A stretch of DNA of 64,000 nt from NCBI GenBank assembly GCA_025800385.1, contig JAOXRS010000193.1, positions 62,001 through 126,000 of the forward strand, read 5' to 3'. Below are positions 38,772 to 47,689 of this stretch, in pieces. Positions within the stretch are counted from its first letter, which is position 1, and each line of letters begins with the position of its first letter. A program made the translations under genes and the position numbers. A model generated the notes under the pieces. It ran no database searches and had not been told where the DNA came from. It worked only from the letters and a program-made list of their open reading frames with translations. Origin of the DNA: Candidatus Albibeggiatoa sp. nov. NOAA. Lineage in GTDB: Bacteria; Pseudomonadota; Gammaproteobacteria; Beggiatoales; Beggiatoaceae.

Positions 38772-39926
38772 TTATGCTGTCACTGCTGCTGTTTTCTTAG
38801 CTGCGCGTTGTCTAGTATTTGCTTTTGAAGTAGTCGTCTGTTCTTTTGCATCATTTTTAGGTGTAGAAGTTAAACGATCAAGCATTCCGATAACCGCTTT
38901 CATTTGAATGGCATCTTGCGTATAGAAATTAGGTTCCCAAGGATTCACACTAGAATACCCCCAAAAATCCCAACACCCTTTAGGATTGAAAGGCTCAACT
39001 GCTGATTTCTCTACCTGCGGATACAACACAATCATATTATTTGTTGCAGCCATTTGGTTATAACCTGTGGTTAAGAAGTAATCTGAACCAATTTCAGTAT
39101 AACCTTGTTCACAACCATGAAATACAATATGAATACGACATGTTTTAGGGTCTAAGCCAGATGGGATATAAGCAAACCCAAACTCACTCATAGAGCTAAG
39201 TTTAACCATGCGGTCTTGCTCTTTTTTACTTTCGTCTTTGAATTGTGCCCTAATAAATTCATGTTGGTTAAAACTAATTACTTGGCCACATGCTTCCACT
39301 GTTGGCGCATTGAGTGTTTGGCCATCACGATTATAAATTTGTTCTAATAAATGGTGGGAATGAAAAAAGCCTGCTTGGTTGATATAAGGTGGCTCTGTAA
39401 CCGAACATTCATGATCGAAAAGATTTTCAGTCAAAATAGCATGTCCCGCATCTACACTATCATCATAATGAATACAATCTTCGCTGATGCCTGCAGCTTC
39501 ATAAAACACCTTAGTTTGTTCAACAACAGACGATTTTACAGTGTCATCTGATTTACCTGTGAAAATGTAAACACGATCATCTTTCAAGTTATCTAAGCTA
39601 TCAATATCACCTCGATCTGCAAAAACTTGCGCTTTTCGGTACAGTTGTCTACCGTCTGGCCCCATAAAATTCATGATAGGGTTCATGCAAGTGGTTTCTG
39701 CATTAATCATGTAGCTATTGGTTTCATAACTACCTGCACAATAGAAAGGGCCTGCTGCCAATACGCCTGCGCCCATAAAACGCTTAGAATAAGCAACATG
39801 GAGTTGGGTGGTCATAAAACCGCCTGAAGACAGGCCTGAAAGAGAAATTTGTGTTGCATCTGCACCATAGGCGGGTAGTACAGGGATTTCTTTATCATTA
39901 GAAGTCGATGCTTTAGTGTCACTCAT
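38772..39926 (-). CDS. PHB depolymerase-like esterase
   Basis: The 384-residue alpha/beta hydrolase has the lipase box GLSSG with nucleophile Ser33, a following GFMTTQLHVAYS helix, a catalytic Asp candidate near GKSDDTV and a His candidate in DAGHAIL. The second half has CRIHIVFHGCEQG and GCWDFWGY, typical of the PHB depolymerase family. There is no signal peptide, so it should act on intracellular granules. The C-terminal RQRAAKKTAAV tail is basic and alanine-rich like the DNA/granule-binding tails of phasins. It is probably cotranscribed with the phasin-like gene. Confidence 0.83.
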   Translation of the reverse strand: MSDTKASTSNDKEIPVLPAYGADATQISLSGLSSGGFMTTQLHVAYSKRFMGAGVLAAGPFYCAGSYETNSYMINAETTCMNPIMNFMGPDGRQLYRKAQVFADRGDIDSLDNLKDDRVYIFTGKSDDTVKSSVVEQTKVFYEAAGISEDCIHYDDSVDAGHAILTENLFDHECSVTEPPYINQAGFFHSHHLLEQIYNRDGQTLNAPTVEACGQVISFNQHEFIRAQFKDESKKEQDRMVKLSSMSEFGFAYIPSGLDPKTCRIHIVFHGCEQGYTEIGSDYFLTTGYNQMAATNNMIVLYPQVEKSAVEPFNPKGCWDFWGYSSVNPWEPNFYTQDAIQMKAVIGMLDRLTSTPKNDAKEQTTTSKANTRQRAAKKTAAVTA

Positions 39927-40433
39927 GACATTTTTTCCTATTAATAACTCAGTAAAACAATTTTTTGTTTAGTAAAAATATGATTGATTTAAAAATATTT
40001 TTTATAGTTAAATAGTACTAATTGGGAACAACTTCGCGAATCGTTAAACATTATAAAGGTAAAATTACCAGTAATCCACTATTTTTTTTGCACTGCAACA
40101 TTTCACTTAGATAAGATAAGAATAGAAAATAAAAAAAGATGATGACTTATAGAGGAATGAAAATAAATAACATTGTTTTAACAAATAATGCTTTTAAATT
40201 CATATTATTAATAAAAACAAAAGAAGGGATAAACTAAAAACACACCTCTTTTTTATATAAAAATAATTTATTATATAAATAATATTTTTAATAATTAAAG
40301 TATATTAAATACTGCAGTAGCGAGAAAAATATTGAGACTGCTATGAATAAAGGTAGGTAGGATAGAAATAATAAGGTTAACAATAAGATTTCGGCTTAAG
40401 TATATAGCGTAGAAACCTTACTGCTACCGAGAA
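39927..40433. other. Intergenic AT-rich region between PHB depolymerase and pgi
   Basis: This 507-base, very AT-rich region lies upstream of the depolymerase gene and downstream of pgi. I find no supportable gene, RNA or strong hairpin. It should contain the PHB operon promoter. Confidence 0.4.
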
Positions 40434-42083
40434 TTATCGCTTAGCCTTGATGTAATTCAGTAAACCACTCACAGCGTCATTGGCATCGATATTGTGGGTT
40501 TTACCCTCTAAATCAGGCAATAATGTATTTGCAACTTGTTTTCCTAACTCAACGCCCCACTGATCGAATGGATTCAAGTCCCAGCATACACCTTGAACAA
40601 AGGTTTTATGCTCATATAACGCAATTAAAGCTCCAAGCGTTTCAGGATTTAAACGTTGATAAACCAGTACATTACTTGGCTTATTACCCATGAAAGTACG
40701 ATGTGGTAGTTGTAGTGCAATTTCTTCAGCCGTTTCGCCTTTGTCTTCTAGCATTTTCTTGGTTATATCTGCACCACGCCCATTCATTAAAGCATCTGTT
40801 TGTGCCAGTGCATTAGATAATGTAGCAACTTCATGTGCATTTTTATCATAAACATTTTCAACTGCGATAATAAAATCAGCAGGTACAATGTGTGTGCCTT
40901 GATGCAATAATTGGTAAAACGCATGTTGACCATTATTCCCCGGTGCACCCCAAATAATCGGACAAGTTGCATAATTGACTGTTTCACCCTCACGAGAAAT
41001 ATGTTTGCCCAAGCTTTCCATAATAAGCTGCTGTAAATAAGGTGGTAATAATTCCAAAGCAAAATCATAAGGCAAAATGGTATGAGTTTGAGCATGTTCA
41101 AAAAAGTTGTTATACCAAATCCCAATTAAACCCAATAGTACAGGCATGTTTTGATCTAACGGCGCATTTTGGAAATGCTTATCCATTTCATGTGCGCCTG
41201 CCAATAGCTTTTTAAAATCATCCATCCCAATCATCATCACAATGGATAAACCAATAGCTGACCATAAAGAATAACGACCACCTACCCAATCCCAAAACTC
41301 AAACATGTTGTCAGGATTAATACCAAATTCAGTGACTTTCTCATGGTTGGTACTGACTGCAACAAAGTGTCGTGCAATTGCTACTTCATTACTATCAGTT
41401 TGATCTAAAAACCATGCTCGTGCACTGTGGGCATTCAGCATTGTTTCTTGTGTGGTAAATGTTTTAGACGCGATAATAAATAGTGTTGTTTCAGGGTTGA
41501 CTTCAGCTAATATTTCAGATAGGTGTGTGGCATCGACATTTGATATAAAGTGACATGTTAAACGGTCATGATGATATGGTTTTAACGCACGCACCACCAT
41601 TGCAGGGCCTAAATCAGAACCGCCAATACCAATATTAATAATGGTTTCAATCGGCTTTTCAGTAAAACCACGCCAAATGCCATTACGTACTGATTCAGCA
41701 AATTGCTGCATTTGATTGAGTACAGTATTGATTTTAGGCATCACATCTTCACCATCTACGTAAACAGGCAGATTGCTGCGATTACGTAAAGCGGTATGTA
41801 AAACGGCTCGGTTCTCAGTATGATTGATCTTTTCGCCATTAAACATACGATCAACCCAAGTTTGCAGTTGTGCCTTTTCTGCAAGTTGACACAATAAATC
41901 CACCGTTTCTTGTGTAAGATGATTGCGTGAATAGTCTAATAATAAACCACATGATTCCAATGAAAACTGTGAAAAACGTTGAGGATTACTCTGAAACAAA
42001 GTTTGTAAATGAGTGGATGATAAGCTAGCTTGATGTTGTTGTAATTGTTTCCAAATCTCGGTTTCTGCTATTGAATTCTGCAT
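40434..42083 (-). CDS. pgi: Glucose-6-phosphate isomerase
   Basis: Pgi interconverts glucose-6-phosphate and fructose-6-phosphate. ATG 42083 (MQNSIAETEIWKQ) gives 549 residues, the same as the E. coli enzyme, with GGAAA upstream. The in-frame TTG four codons earlier is less likely. The phosphate-binding GIGGSDLGPAMV, the signature FEFWDWVGGRYSLWSAIG and the C-terminal FDQWGVELGKQ (PGI signature 2) are intact. It is monocistronic and divergent from the phosphatase gene. Confidence 0.96.
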   Translation of the reverse strand: MQNSIAETEIWKQLQQHQASLSSTHLQTLFQSNPQRFSQFSLESCGLLLDYSRNHLTQETVDLLCQLAEKAQLQTWVDRMFNGEKINHTENRAVLHTALRNRSNLPVYVDGEDVMPKINTVLNQMQQFAESVRNGIWRGFTEKPIETIINIGIGGSDLGPAMVVRALKPYHHDRLTCHFISNVDATHLSEILAEVNPETTLFIIASKTFTTQETMLNAHSARAWFLDQTDSNEVAIARHFVAVSTNHEKVTEFGINPDNMFEFWDWVGGRYSLWSAIGLSIVMMIGMDDFKKLLAGAHEMDKHFQNAPLDQNMPVLLGLIGIWYNNFFEHAQTHTILPYDFALELLPPYLQQLIMESLGKHISREGETVNYATCPIIWGAPGNNGQHAFYQLLHQGTHIVPADFIIAVENVYDKNAHEVATLSNALAQTDALMNGRGADITKKMLEDKGETAEEIALQLPHRTFMGNKPSNVLVYQRLNPETLGALIALYEHKTFVQGVCWDLNPFDQWGVELGKQVANTLLPDLEGKTHNIDANDAVSGLLNYIKAKR

Positions 42084-42235
42084 GGTGGTTTCCAAAATAT
42101 TGTTATTTAATTTATTATATCTAAGGCAGTTTACAATTGTATTGAGGTCATACTAGAAAATCTACTCATAGTTCATTGGTTTAAATACTGCCCTGATACT
42201 CACAAACTGCAACCGATTTCCATAAGGAGACTATC

Positions 42236-42937
42236 ATGCATTACACTGGCCTTTTATCTCGTTGGCTTATCCTTCCTTTTTTTGCGCTGAGCTTTACAGT
42301 ACAAGCTGATGATGCAATATCATCAATAATGAATGGTGATGAGGTTAAAGCTGTTATCGAACAAAAAATAGAACTACCAAAAGTGGCTTCGAAGAAGTTA
42401 AAAGGATCACAACTAATCAAAGAATTAAAATCGGGTGGTTATGTGATTTTTATGCGTCATGCAGCAACTGAAGAAGGGCGTGATGAAACGGAAGTTGATT
42501 TAGAAAATTGTGAGACACAACGAAATTTATCTGAAAAAGGTCTAAAGCAGGCTAAAACCATTGGCAGTGCAATCAAAAAACTAGGTATTCCTGTTGGTGA
42601 TGTACATACAAGCCCTTATTGCCGTTGTGTCGATACTGCAAGTGCAGTATTTGGTCAAGCACAAACGCGCCCAGAATTAACGTATGCGGCTGCATTAGAA
42701 AGTGAAGAAGAACGTGCTGAATATTCTGATACTTTATTGCAATTATTGAGCGTCACACCAGAAGAAGGAGCAAATACGGTTATTGTCTCGCATTCTGTGA
42801 ATTTAGAAGAGGCAACAGGTATTTTACCAAAACCAGAAGGTGCTATTTATGTGTTTAAACCAACAGAAGAAGGTTATGAACATGTTGGTGAAATCAAGCC
42901 AGATTTTTGGGATATTTTCTTATTAACTGCACCATAA
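42236..42937 (+). CDS. Secreted histidine phosphatase family protein
   Basis: The 233-residue protein has a signal peptide (about 1-24, ending VQA). The phospho-acceptor motif FMRHA (Arg74, His75) and the second histidine in VSHSVNL (His186) mark the branch 1/2 histidine phosphatase superfamily. PYCRCVDTAS supplies a further conserved arginine. It acts in the periplasm, and the substrate is unknown. A GGAG precedes the ATG at 42236. Confidence 0.88.
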   Translation: MHYTGLLSRWLILPFFALSFTVQADDAISSIMNGDEVKAVIEQKIELPKVASKKLKGSQLIKELKSGGYVIFMRHAATEEGRDETEVDLENCETQRNLSEKGLKQAKTIGSAIKKLGIPVGDVHTSPYCRCVDTASAVFGQAQTRPELTYAAALESEEERAEYSDTLLQLLSVTPEEGANTVIVSHSVNLEEATGILPKPEGAIYVFKPTEEGYEHVGEIKPDFWDIFLLTAP

Positions 42938-43106
42938 ACGAATAAAACACGCTCATTTTACAAGTAAGTAGAATGGGCGATCACATATTCAAAGATAGTA
43001 ACTTCCTCACCCCAATCTTAATTAATACGACGCAATCTATATTTTTAAAAAAGGCCTGTATTTTTAGTGATAAAAGCCTATTCCAAAATTGAGTCAGCCA
43101 TTAAAA

Positions 43107-43129
43107 AAGGGTAGTGATGTGCTACCCTT
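43107..43129 (-). terminator. Rho-independent terminator of the secreted LRR gene
   Basis: On the minus strand AAGGGTAG-CACATCA-CTACCCTT is a perfect 8-base stem with a 7-base loop followed by TTTTTT. It lies about 30 bases after the LRR gene stop. Confidence 0.8.
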
Positions 43130-43157
43130 ATTAAGCTATGGTAATGTGTGAATAAGC

Positions 43158-46148
43158 TTATTCTACACTAAAATAATCCCGAATTGCAGAAATACCTTGC
43201 TCGGCCACTTCCAATGCGGGTGTTTCTAGCGGGTTATTCCATATCCAAAGTGTTAAGGTATCAGATAAATTTGCTAAATTTCTGGGTAAAGTCCGCAATT
43301 GGTTATTTTGCAACCACAGCACTCGCAAATTTTGTAACTGCCCAATCTTAGGCGATAGACTTTCTAATTGATTTTGTGCTAAATACAAACCGATTAGGCT
43401 ATGTAATGCAGTTATTTCAACAGGGAAGGTTTTCAGTTGATTATGATACAAATCTAAAAAGCGCAAATTTTGTAACTGCACCATTTCAGCAGGTAAAGAG
43501 CTGATTTGGTTATAACTGAGATACAATTCTTCTAAGCGACTCAATGGCTCAAGTGACTGTGGCAAAGCTTGAATATTATTATGGCTTAAATTAAGCACTT
43601 GTAATTTTACTAAAGGTATTTCAGCAGGCAAGGTAGACAATTGATTATAACTTAAATCCAACTCTGTCAAGTTTGACAATTGATCCATTTGTGTAGGCCA
43701 TTGTGCGATTTCATTATGAGACAGCGATAACACAGACAGTTGCTCAAGATAAAAAATAACCGAAGGGATTTCAGTTAAGTCTAATCGAGAAAGATTCAAG
43801 CCCGTGATATTGCCTTCTGTATCCAACGCATAATGATAACGTCTACCTGTGACCTTGTTTAAACTGGTTTGTTTCAGTGTTTTGCCTATTGCTTGCTCCA
43901 ACTGCTGAATCACTTCTATTGCATTATTAGGCGGCGGTGGTGAAAAATAGGCACGGATGGTAGGAATACCTTGCTCAGCAATTTCAAATGGTGGTGTATG
44001 CAGAGGGTTGTCATCCACGAGTAAATCTAGTTCTGCATTTAAATTACCCATCTCTTTAGGCAAAGTTTGTAGTAGGTTATTATGCAACTGTAAAACTTGT
44101 AAATTTTGTAACTGACCTATTTCAACAGGCAATACGCTTAATTGATTATGATCTGCTAACAATGTTTGTAAACTCTGCAATTGACCCAGCACAGCAGCTA
44201 AAGTGTGTAATTGGTTAAAACTGACATCCAACCACGTTAAGTTGTATAACAACCCAATTTCTTTAGGCAAACTAGTCAGCTGGTTATTAGACACATCCAA
44301 TGCAGTTAAATTGCGCAATTGGCCAATTGTAATAGGTAATTGCTGGAGTTGGTTTTGCGCCACTGATAGATAGGCAAGTTTTTGTAATGAAAGAACAAAC
44401 GTAGGGATTTCAGTTAAATTATATCCAGATAAATTAAGGCCGATAATATTGTTATTGTCATCAAGGCCAAATTGACCGCGATCATACTGTTGTTTGCTTG
44501 TACTCACTTCTTGTAAAGGTTCACCAATCAATCGTTCCAATGAATTAATGACACTGAGTTCACCATTACCGACAGCTGACGACGTATGTAATAAATTGTT
44601 GATTGATATGACTTCACAATCAGGGTGCAAATCATAGATACTACGAGGTAACTTGGTTAAGAAATTACCTGCAACATTCAATTCTCGTAAATTATCTAAT
44701 TGGCCAATTTCTGGTGGCAAACTGGTTAACTGACTATCAGCAACATTCAGTGTTTTTAAATTTTTTAATTGACCAATTTCTGGCGGTAATGTTTCCAGTA
44801 AATTACCCCATAATTGCAAATTAGTGACGTTTTCTAAATATTTAATCTCAGGTGGCAGTACTTTTATAATATTACCTGATAAATCCAACATAGTGAGTTT
44901 GCTGAGATGTTCTATCACAGAAGGTGTTAAAGTTTGTATGTCGTTATAAACAAAAGATAAAGAACTTAGTTTTTTGAGCTGAGCAATACTCTGAGGTATC
45001 GTTTCAAAATCATTGTAAGATAAAGAGAGCGTCGTCAAATCAGTCAACTGAGATAAACCCAATAATGGCAATGATTTCAAATTGTTTTGGATTAGATATA
45101 ATGTTCGTAAATTTTTAAGCCGTAAGACTTGTTGCGGAATTGAAGTCAAGTTGCAATTATATAAATTTAAACCTGTCACCTCTTGCTTTGCATTGACTGT
45201 GTAACCTAATGATTCATCTTTAAGCTCTTGCAAACGCAGTAATTTTTTACCTAATAATTGCTCTAATTCCTGAATAATTTCTAAGTCTTGTGATGTTGTT
45301 ACCTCTTGTTTTGCAGCATCAAAATTTTTGCTGGTTAAATCTTGCCAAATGGCCTCGCGTTCGCCGTCAGTATTTACAAACTCTAATTCAAGCGCAGGTT
45401 TTGAAGCTCCCACGGTTTGTCCATCATCTGTTTGATAATTGTCTGAAAATAAAAGACTCAACTGCGCTGTACTCGGTTTTGCAAAATTAAATGAGATGAA
45501 AGTATCTTCTGTGCTCGGCTCAGACCAACCACCAATAGATTCCAGTAATAGATTTGAGCCTTGAATATCTAAACCGACACTGGCTTGATTGGCAATCGTA
45601 TCAATTTCAGCAATATAACGTCCTGTTTCTAATATTGGCGTAATATGTATTTTTTCAGAATCCATCAATGTTGGTTCATAAAAAGCAACACGCTCACCAT
45701 CCACAATATGATACAACGCAGCTAATATGGCTTGATTGTTATCAGAATAATTATGTGGAATCAGAGTTAATTTTTGTGGCTCAGTAAAAGAGAAAACCAC
45801 CCAATGCACAATATTGCTGGCTTTGTGGGCTATTGAACCCGTAGATATAGCTTGAAAAAGAATACCTTCACCAGAATTGGCCGTAACGGATGTATCGTCA
45901 GCACTCCCAAGTTGTTGGAAATTAATGTGTGAATCACCCTGCTCTGTTGCTGAAAAAGTCAGGCCAACAATACCTGCTTGCCCATCATCAGGTAATGAAA
46001 CGTTAGCCAAATAATCGCCTGCTCGGTTTAAAGAAAAGCTGTAATCACATTGATTTTGTGTGCAATCATTGGCCTTAAGCAACACACTATGCAGGCACAA
46101 ATACAGCAGCATACTGTAAGCGTACCAAGATTTTTGAGTTGTAAGCAT
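43158..46148 (-). CDS. Secreted leucine-rich-repeat protein with three LRR modules
   Basis: The 996-residue protein has a signal peptide (about 1-26) and a beta-rich N-terminal region (about 27-285). It then has three LRR modules, each led by a capping segment (LEQLLGKKL, LERLIGEPL, LEQAIGKTL) and a GLNL..LTxIP entry strand. LRRs are 23 residues, of the LxxLxxLxLxxNxLxxLPxxI type. Modules two and three end with PFEIAEQGIPTIRAYF and ALEVAEQGISAIRDYF, the linker that in Roco proteins leads into the Roc GTPase. No GTPase follows here. It is probably an extracellular or periplasmic binding protein, with partner unknown. Confidence 0.85.
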   Translation of the reverse strand: MLTTQKSWYAYSMLLYLCLHSVLLKANDCTQNQCDYSFSLNRAGDYLANVSLPDDGQAGIVGLTFSATEQGDSHINFQQLGSADDTSVTANSGEGILFQAISTGSIAHKASNIVHWVVFSFTEPQKLTLIPHNYSDNNQAILAALYHIVDGERVAFYEPTLMDSEKIHITPILETGRYIAEIDTIANQASVGLDIQGSNLLLESIGGWSEPSTEDTFISFNFAKPSTAQLSLLFSDNYQTDDGQTVGASKPALELEFVNTDGEREAIWQDLTSKNFDAAKQEVTTSQDLEIIQELEQLLGKKLLRLQELKDESLGYTVNAKQEVTGLNLYNCNLTSIPQQVLRLKNLRTLYLIQNNLKSLPLLGLSQLTDLTTLSLSYNDFETIPQSIAQLKKLSSLSFVYNDIQTLTPSVIEHLSKLTMLDLSGNIIKVLPPEIKYLENVTNLQLWGNLLETLPPEIGQLKNLKTLNVADSQLTSLPPEIGQLDNLRELNVAGNFLTKLPRSIYDLHPDCEVISINNLLHTSSAVGNGELSVINSLERLIGEPLQEVSTSKQQYDRGQFGLDDNNNIIGLNLSGYNLTEIPTFVLSLQKLAYLSVAQNQLQQLPITIGQLRNLTALDVSNNQLTSLPKEIGLLYNLTWLDVSFNQLHTLAAVLGQLQSLQTLLADHNQLSVLPVEIGQLQNLQVLQLHNNLLQTLPKEMGNLNAELDLLVDDNPLHTPPFEIAEQGIPTIRAYFSPPPPNNAIEVIQQLEQAIGKTLKQTSLNKVTGRRYHYALDTEGNITGLNLSRLDLTEIPSVIFYLEQLSVLSLSHNEIAQWPTQMDQLSNLTELDLSYNQLSTLPAEIPLVKLQVLNLSHNNIQALPQSLEPLSRLEELYLSYNQISSLPAEMVQLQNLRFLDLYHNQLKTFPVEITALHSLIGLYLAQNQLESLSPKIGQLQNLRVLWLQNNQLRTLPRNLANLSDTLTLWIWNNPLETPALEVAEQGISAIRDYFSVE

Positions 46149-46646
46149 AAAATAGTTTCCTAAAATCAGAATGAGTAGGAATGAAATATTTTAAATACTG
46201 AAGCTATTAACCTTTAATTATGAATCATCATTTTTTATATCATTCCTAAAGATTGCAGTAATTTATAGACCAGTTATGATTAAATTTCAACGCTTAATTT
46301 GCGATTTCATCATATTTAGAACGAAAAAACACATTATGGAGTAGATACAAAGATCACGCATAAAATATATTATTATTACTTGCAACCATTTATAAAATAT
46401 AAATAAAATAGTATCACTATTAAATCCTTACATCAGAAATAACAAAAAATGAAATTCATTATATAAAAACACTATTTTTACTGTGTTAAATTAATGATTT
46501 ACTAATAAATATGAAAACTAAGGATATTCCATATATTGCTTATTTTGGCAAGCAATGGCAATTTAAATAAATGACCAGTTTGACTTCCATCCCCTTTTAA
46601 GATATTTATCTTTTATGATTTTTAGTCTCTAAAGGTTTTTAGAAGT
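46149..46646. other. Intergenic AT-rich region, LRR to radical SAM
   Basis: This is a 498-base divergent gap of about 75% A+T. No RNA gene, convincing hairpin or additional coding frame was seen. It holds the promoters of the LRR and radical SAM genes. Confidence 0.4.
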
Positions 46647-47642
46647 ATGAATAAAGTAATTTCCATTGAGCCAGAAACAAAAATGCAAAAACTAATGGAT
46701 GATGAAGACTTACAATATATGCGGCTCAAAACGGATTGCGAAGCTGTATTTTTTGTCTCGTCCTCAGGCCATTGCACATTTGATTGTGAATACTGTATTG
46801 TTAATCCCATTGCAAAAAAAGAGCAATCGCTTACATATGAAGACCTTGCCTTTTTATTAGAACAATTTGACTGTAAGTCATTTTTAATTTTTTCAGGCAA
46901 AGGGGATTTTTTCGCAGGCTATTCCCGTTCTCAACGTTTATTAGAAAAAGTACTCGATCACAACGTTGAAGTGGCTTTAGATGTTAATGGCTCAGTGATC
47001 CAAGAGTTTCCACAGCTTTCACAAGATAAATTAGATAAAATCCGTTATATCAACTTAACCATGCACTATAACGAAATTAAGCGCAAAAACTTATTTTCAA
47101 CTTGGGCAAAGAATGCATTGACTTTGATTGAAAAGAAATCGCCCGAATTATTATTAGGCTATATTATGTCACCGCAATTAAGCCACGAATGGGCTGACGC
47201 TTTGGCCTTTTTCCAAGCAGAAGTATTTGCTAAAACAGGGAAAGGTATTGTGATGGTACGTGATGTTGCTCAACCTTTTACGCCAGAACAAGAACAGTTA
47301 TTTGAGGAGCTACACCAACAATATGCTGATGCGGTTTCAGGTACACATAACAATGATTTTGCGAAAATTTTCGAGCACAATCCTAATGTATTATGTCCAG
47401 CAGGTCATCGTTATTTTAGAATTTGGAATGATGGCTCGGTGCAAGCTTGCCCTTATTTACCAGAATTGAACCAGTCAGGTAATTTGAAACAGCGCGATAT
47501 TCAAATTAATGCACAGCCTTTTGCTTGTTCAACGCCAGAGTTTTGCGATTGCCATGTAATTGAAGGGCTTGGAAAAATGGGTTATCAAGAAAAACAAGAG
47601 GAATCTGTAGAACTGGAAACGGCACAACGCTGTTTTATTTAA
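46647..47642 (+). CDS. Radical SAM protein with C-terminal cysteine cluster
   Basis: The 331-residue protein has the radical SAM iron-sulfur motif GHCTFDCEYC (Cys43, Cys47, Cys50), then IFSGKGDFFAGYS in place of the usual GGE region. A C-terminal half carries Cys250, Cys268, Cys294, Cys300 and Cys302, which could bind an auxiliary cluster as in SPASM/twitch enzymes. Substrate and reaction are unknown. It stands alone: no peptide precursor or partner is adjacent, and the nearest candidate precursor (EGKCG peptide, about 31 kb away) belongs to a different enzyme class. Confidence 0.8.
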   Translation: MNKVISIEPETKMQKLMDDEDLQYMRLKTDCEAVFFVSSSGHCTFDCEYCIVNPIAKKEQSLTYEDLAFLLEQFDCKSFLIFSGKGDFFAGYSRSQRLLEKVLDHNVEVALDVNGSVIQEFPQLSQDKLDKIRYINLTMHYNEIKRKNLFSTWAKNALTLIEKKSPELLLGYIMSPQLSHEWADALAFFQAEVFAKTGKGIVMVRDVAQPFTPEQEQLFEELHQQYADAVSGTHNNDFAKIFEHNPNVLCPAGHRYFRIWNDGSVQACPYLPELNQSGNLKQRDIQINAQPFACSTPEFCDCHVIEGLGKMGYQEKQEESVELETAQRCFI

Positions 47643-47648
47643 TTTTTG

Positions 47649-47680
47649 AGTCGCACCAACTACTATAAATCAGTGCGACT
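47649..47680. terminator. Bidirectional terminator between radical SAM and sensor kinase genes
   Basis: A perfect 8-base stem AGTCGCAC (47649-47656) / GTGCGACT (47673-47680) is flanked by A/T runs on both sides, between convergent genes. Confidence 0.68.
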
Positions 47681-47689
47681 TCTTAAAGA

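Noticed and set aside
43158..46148. Regular DNA repeats in the LRR gene as a CRISPR array
   Set aside because: The repeats are imperfect, multiples of three, continuous with a long reading frame and lack unique spacers.
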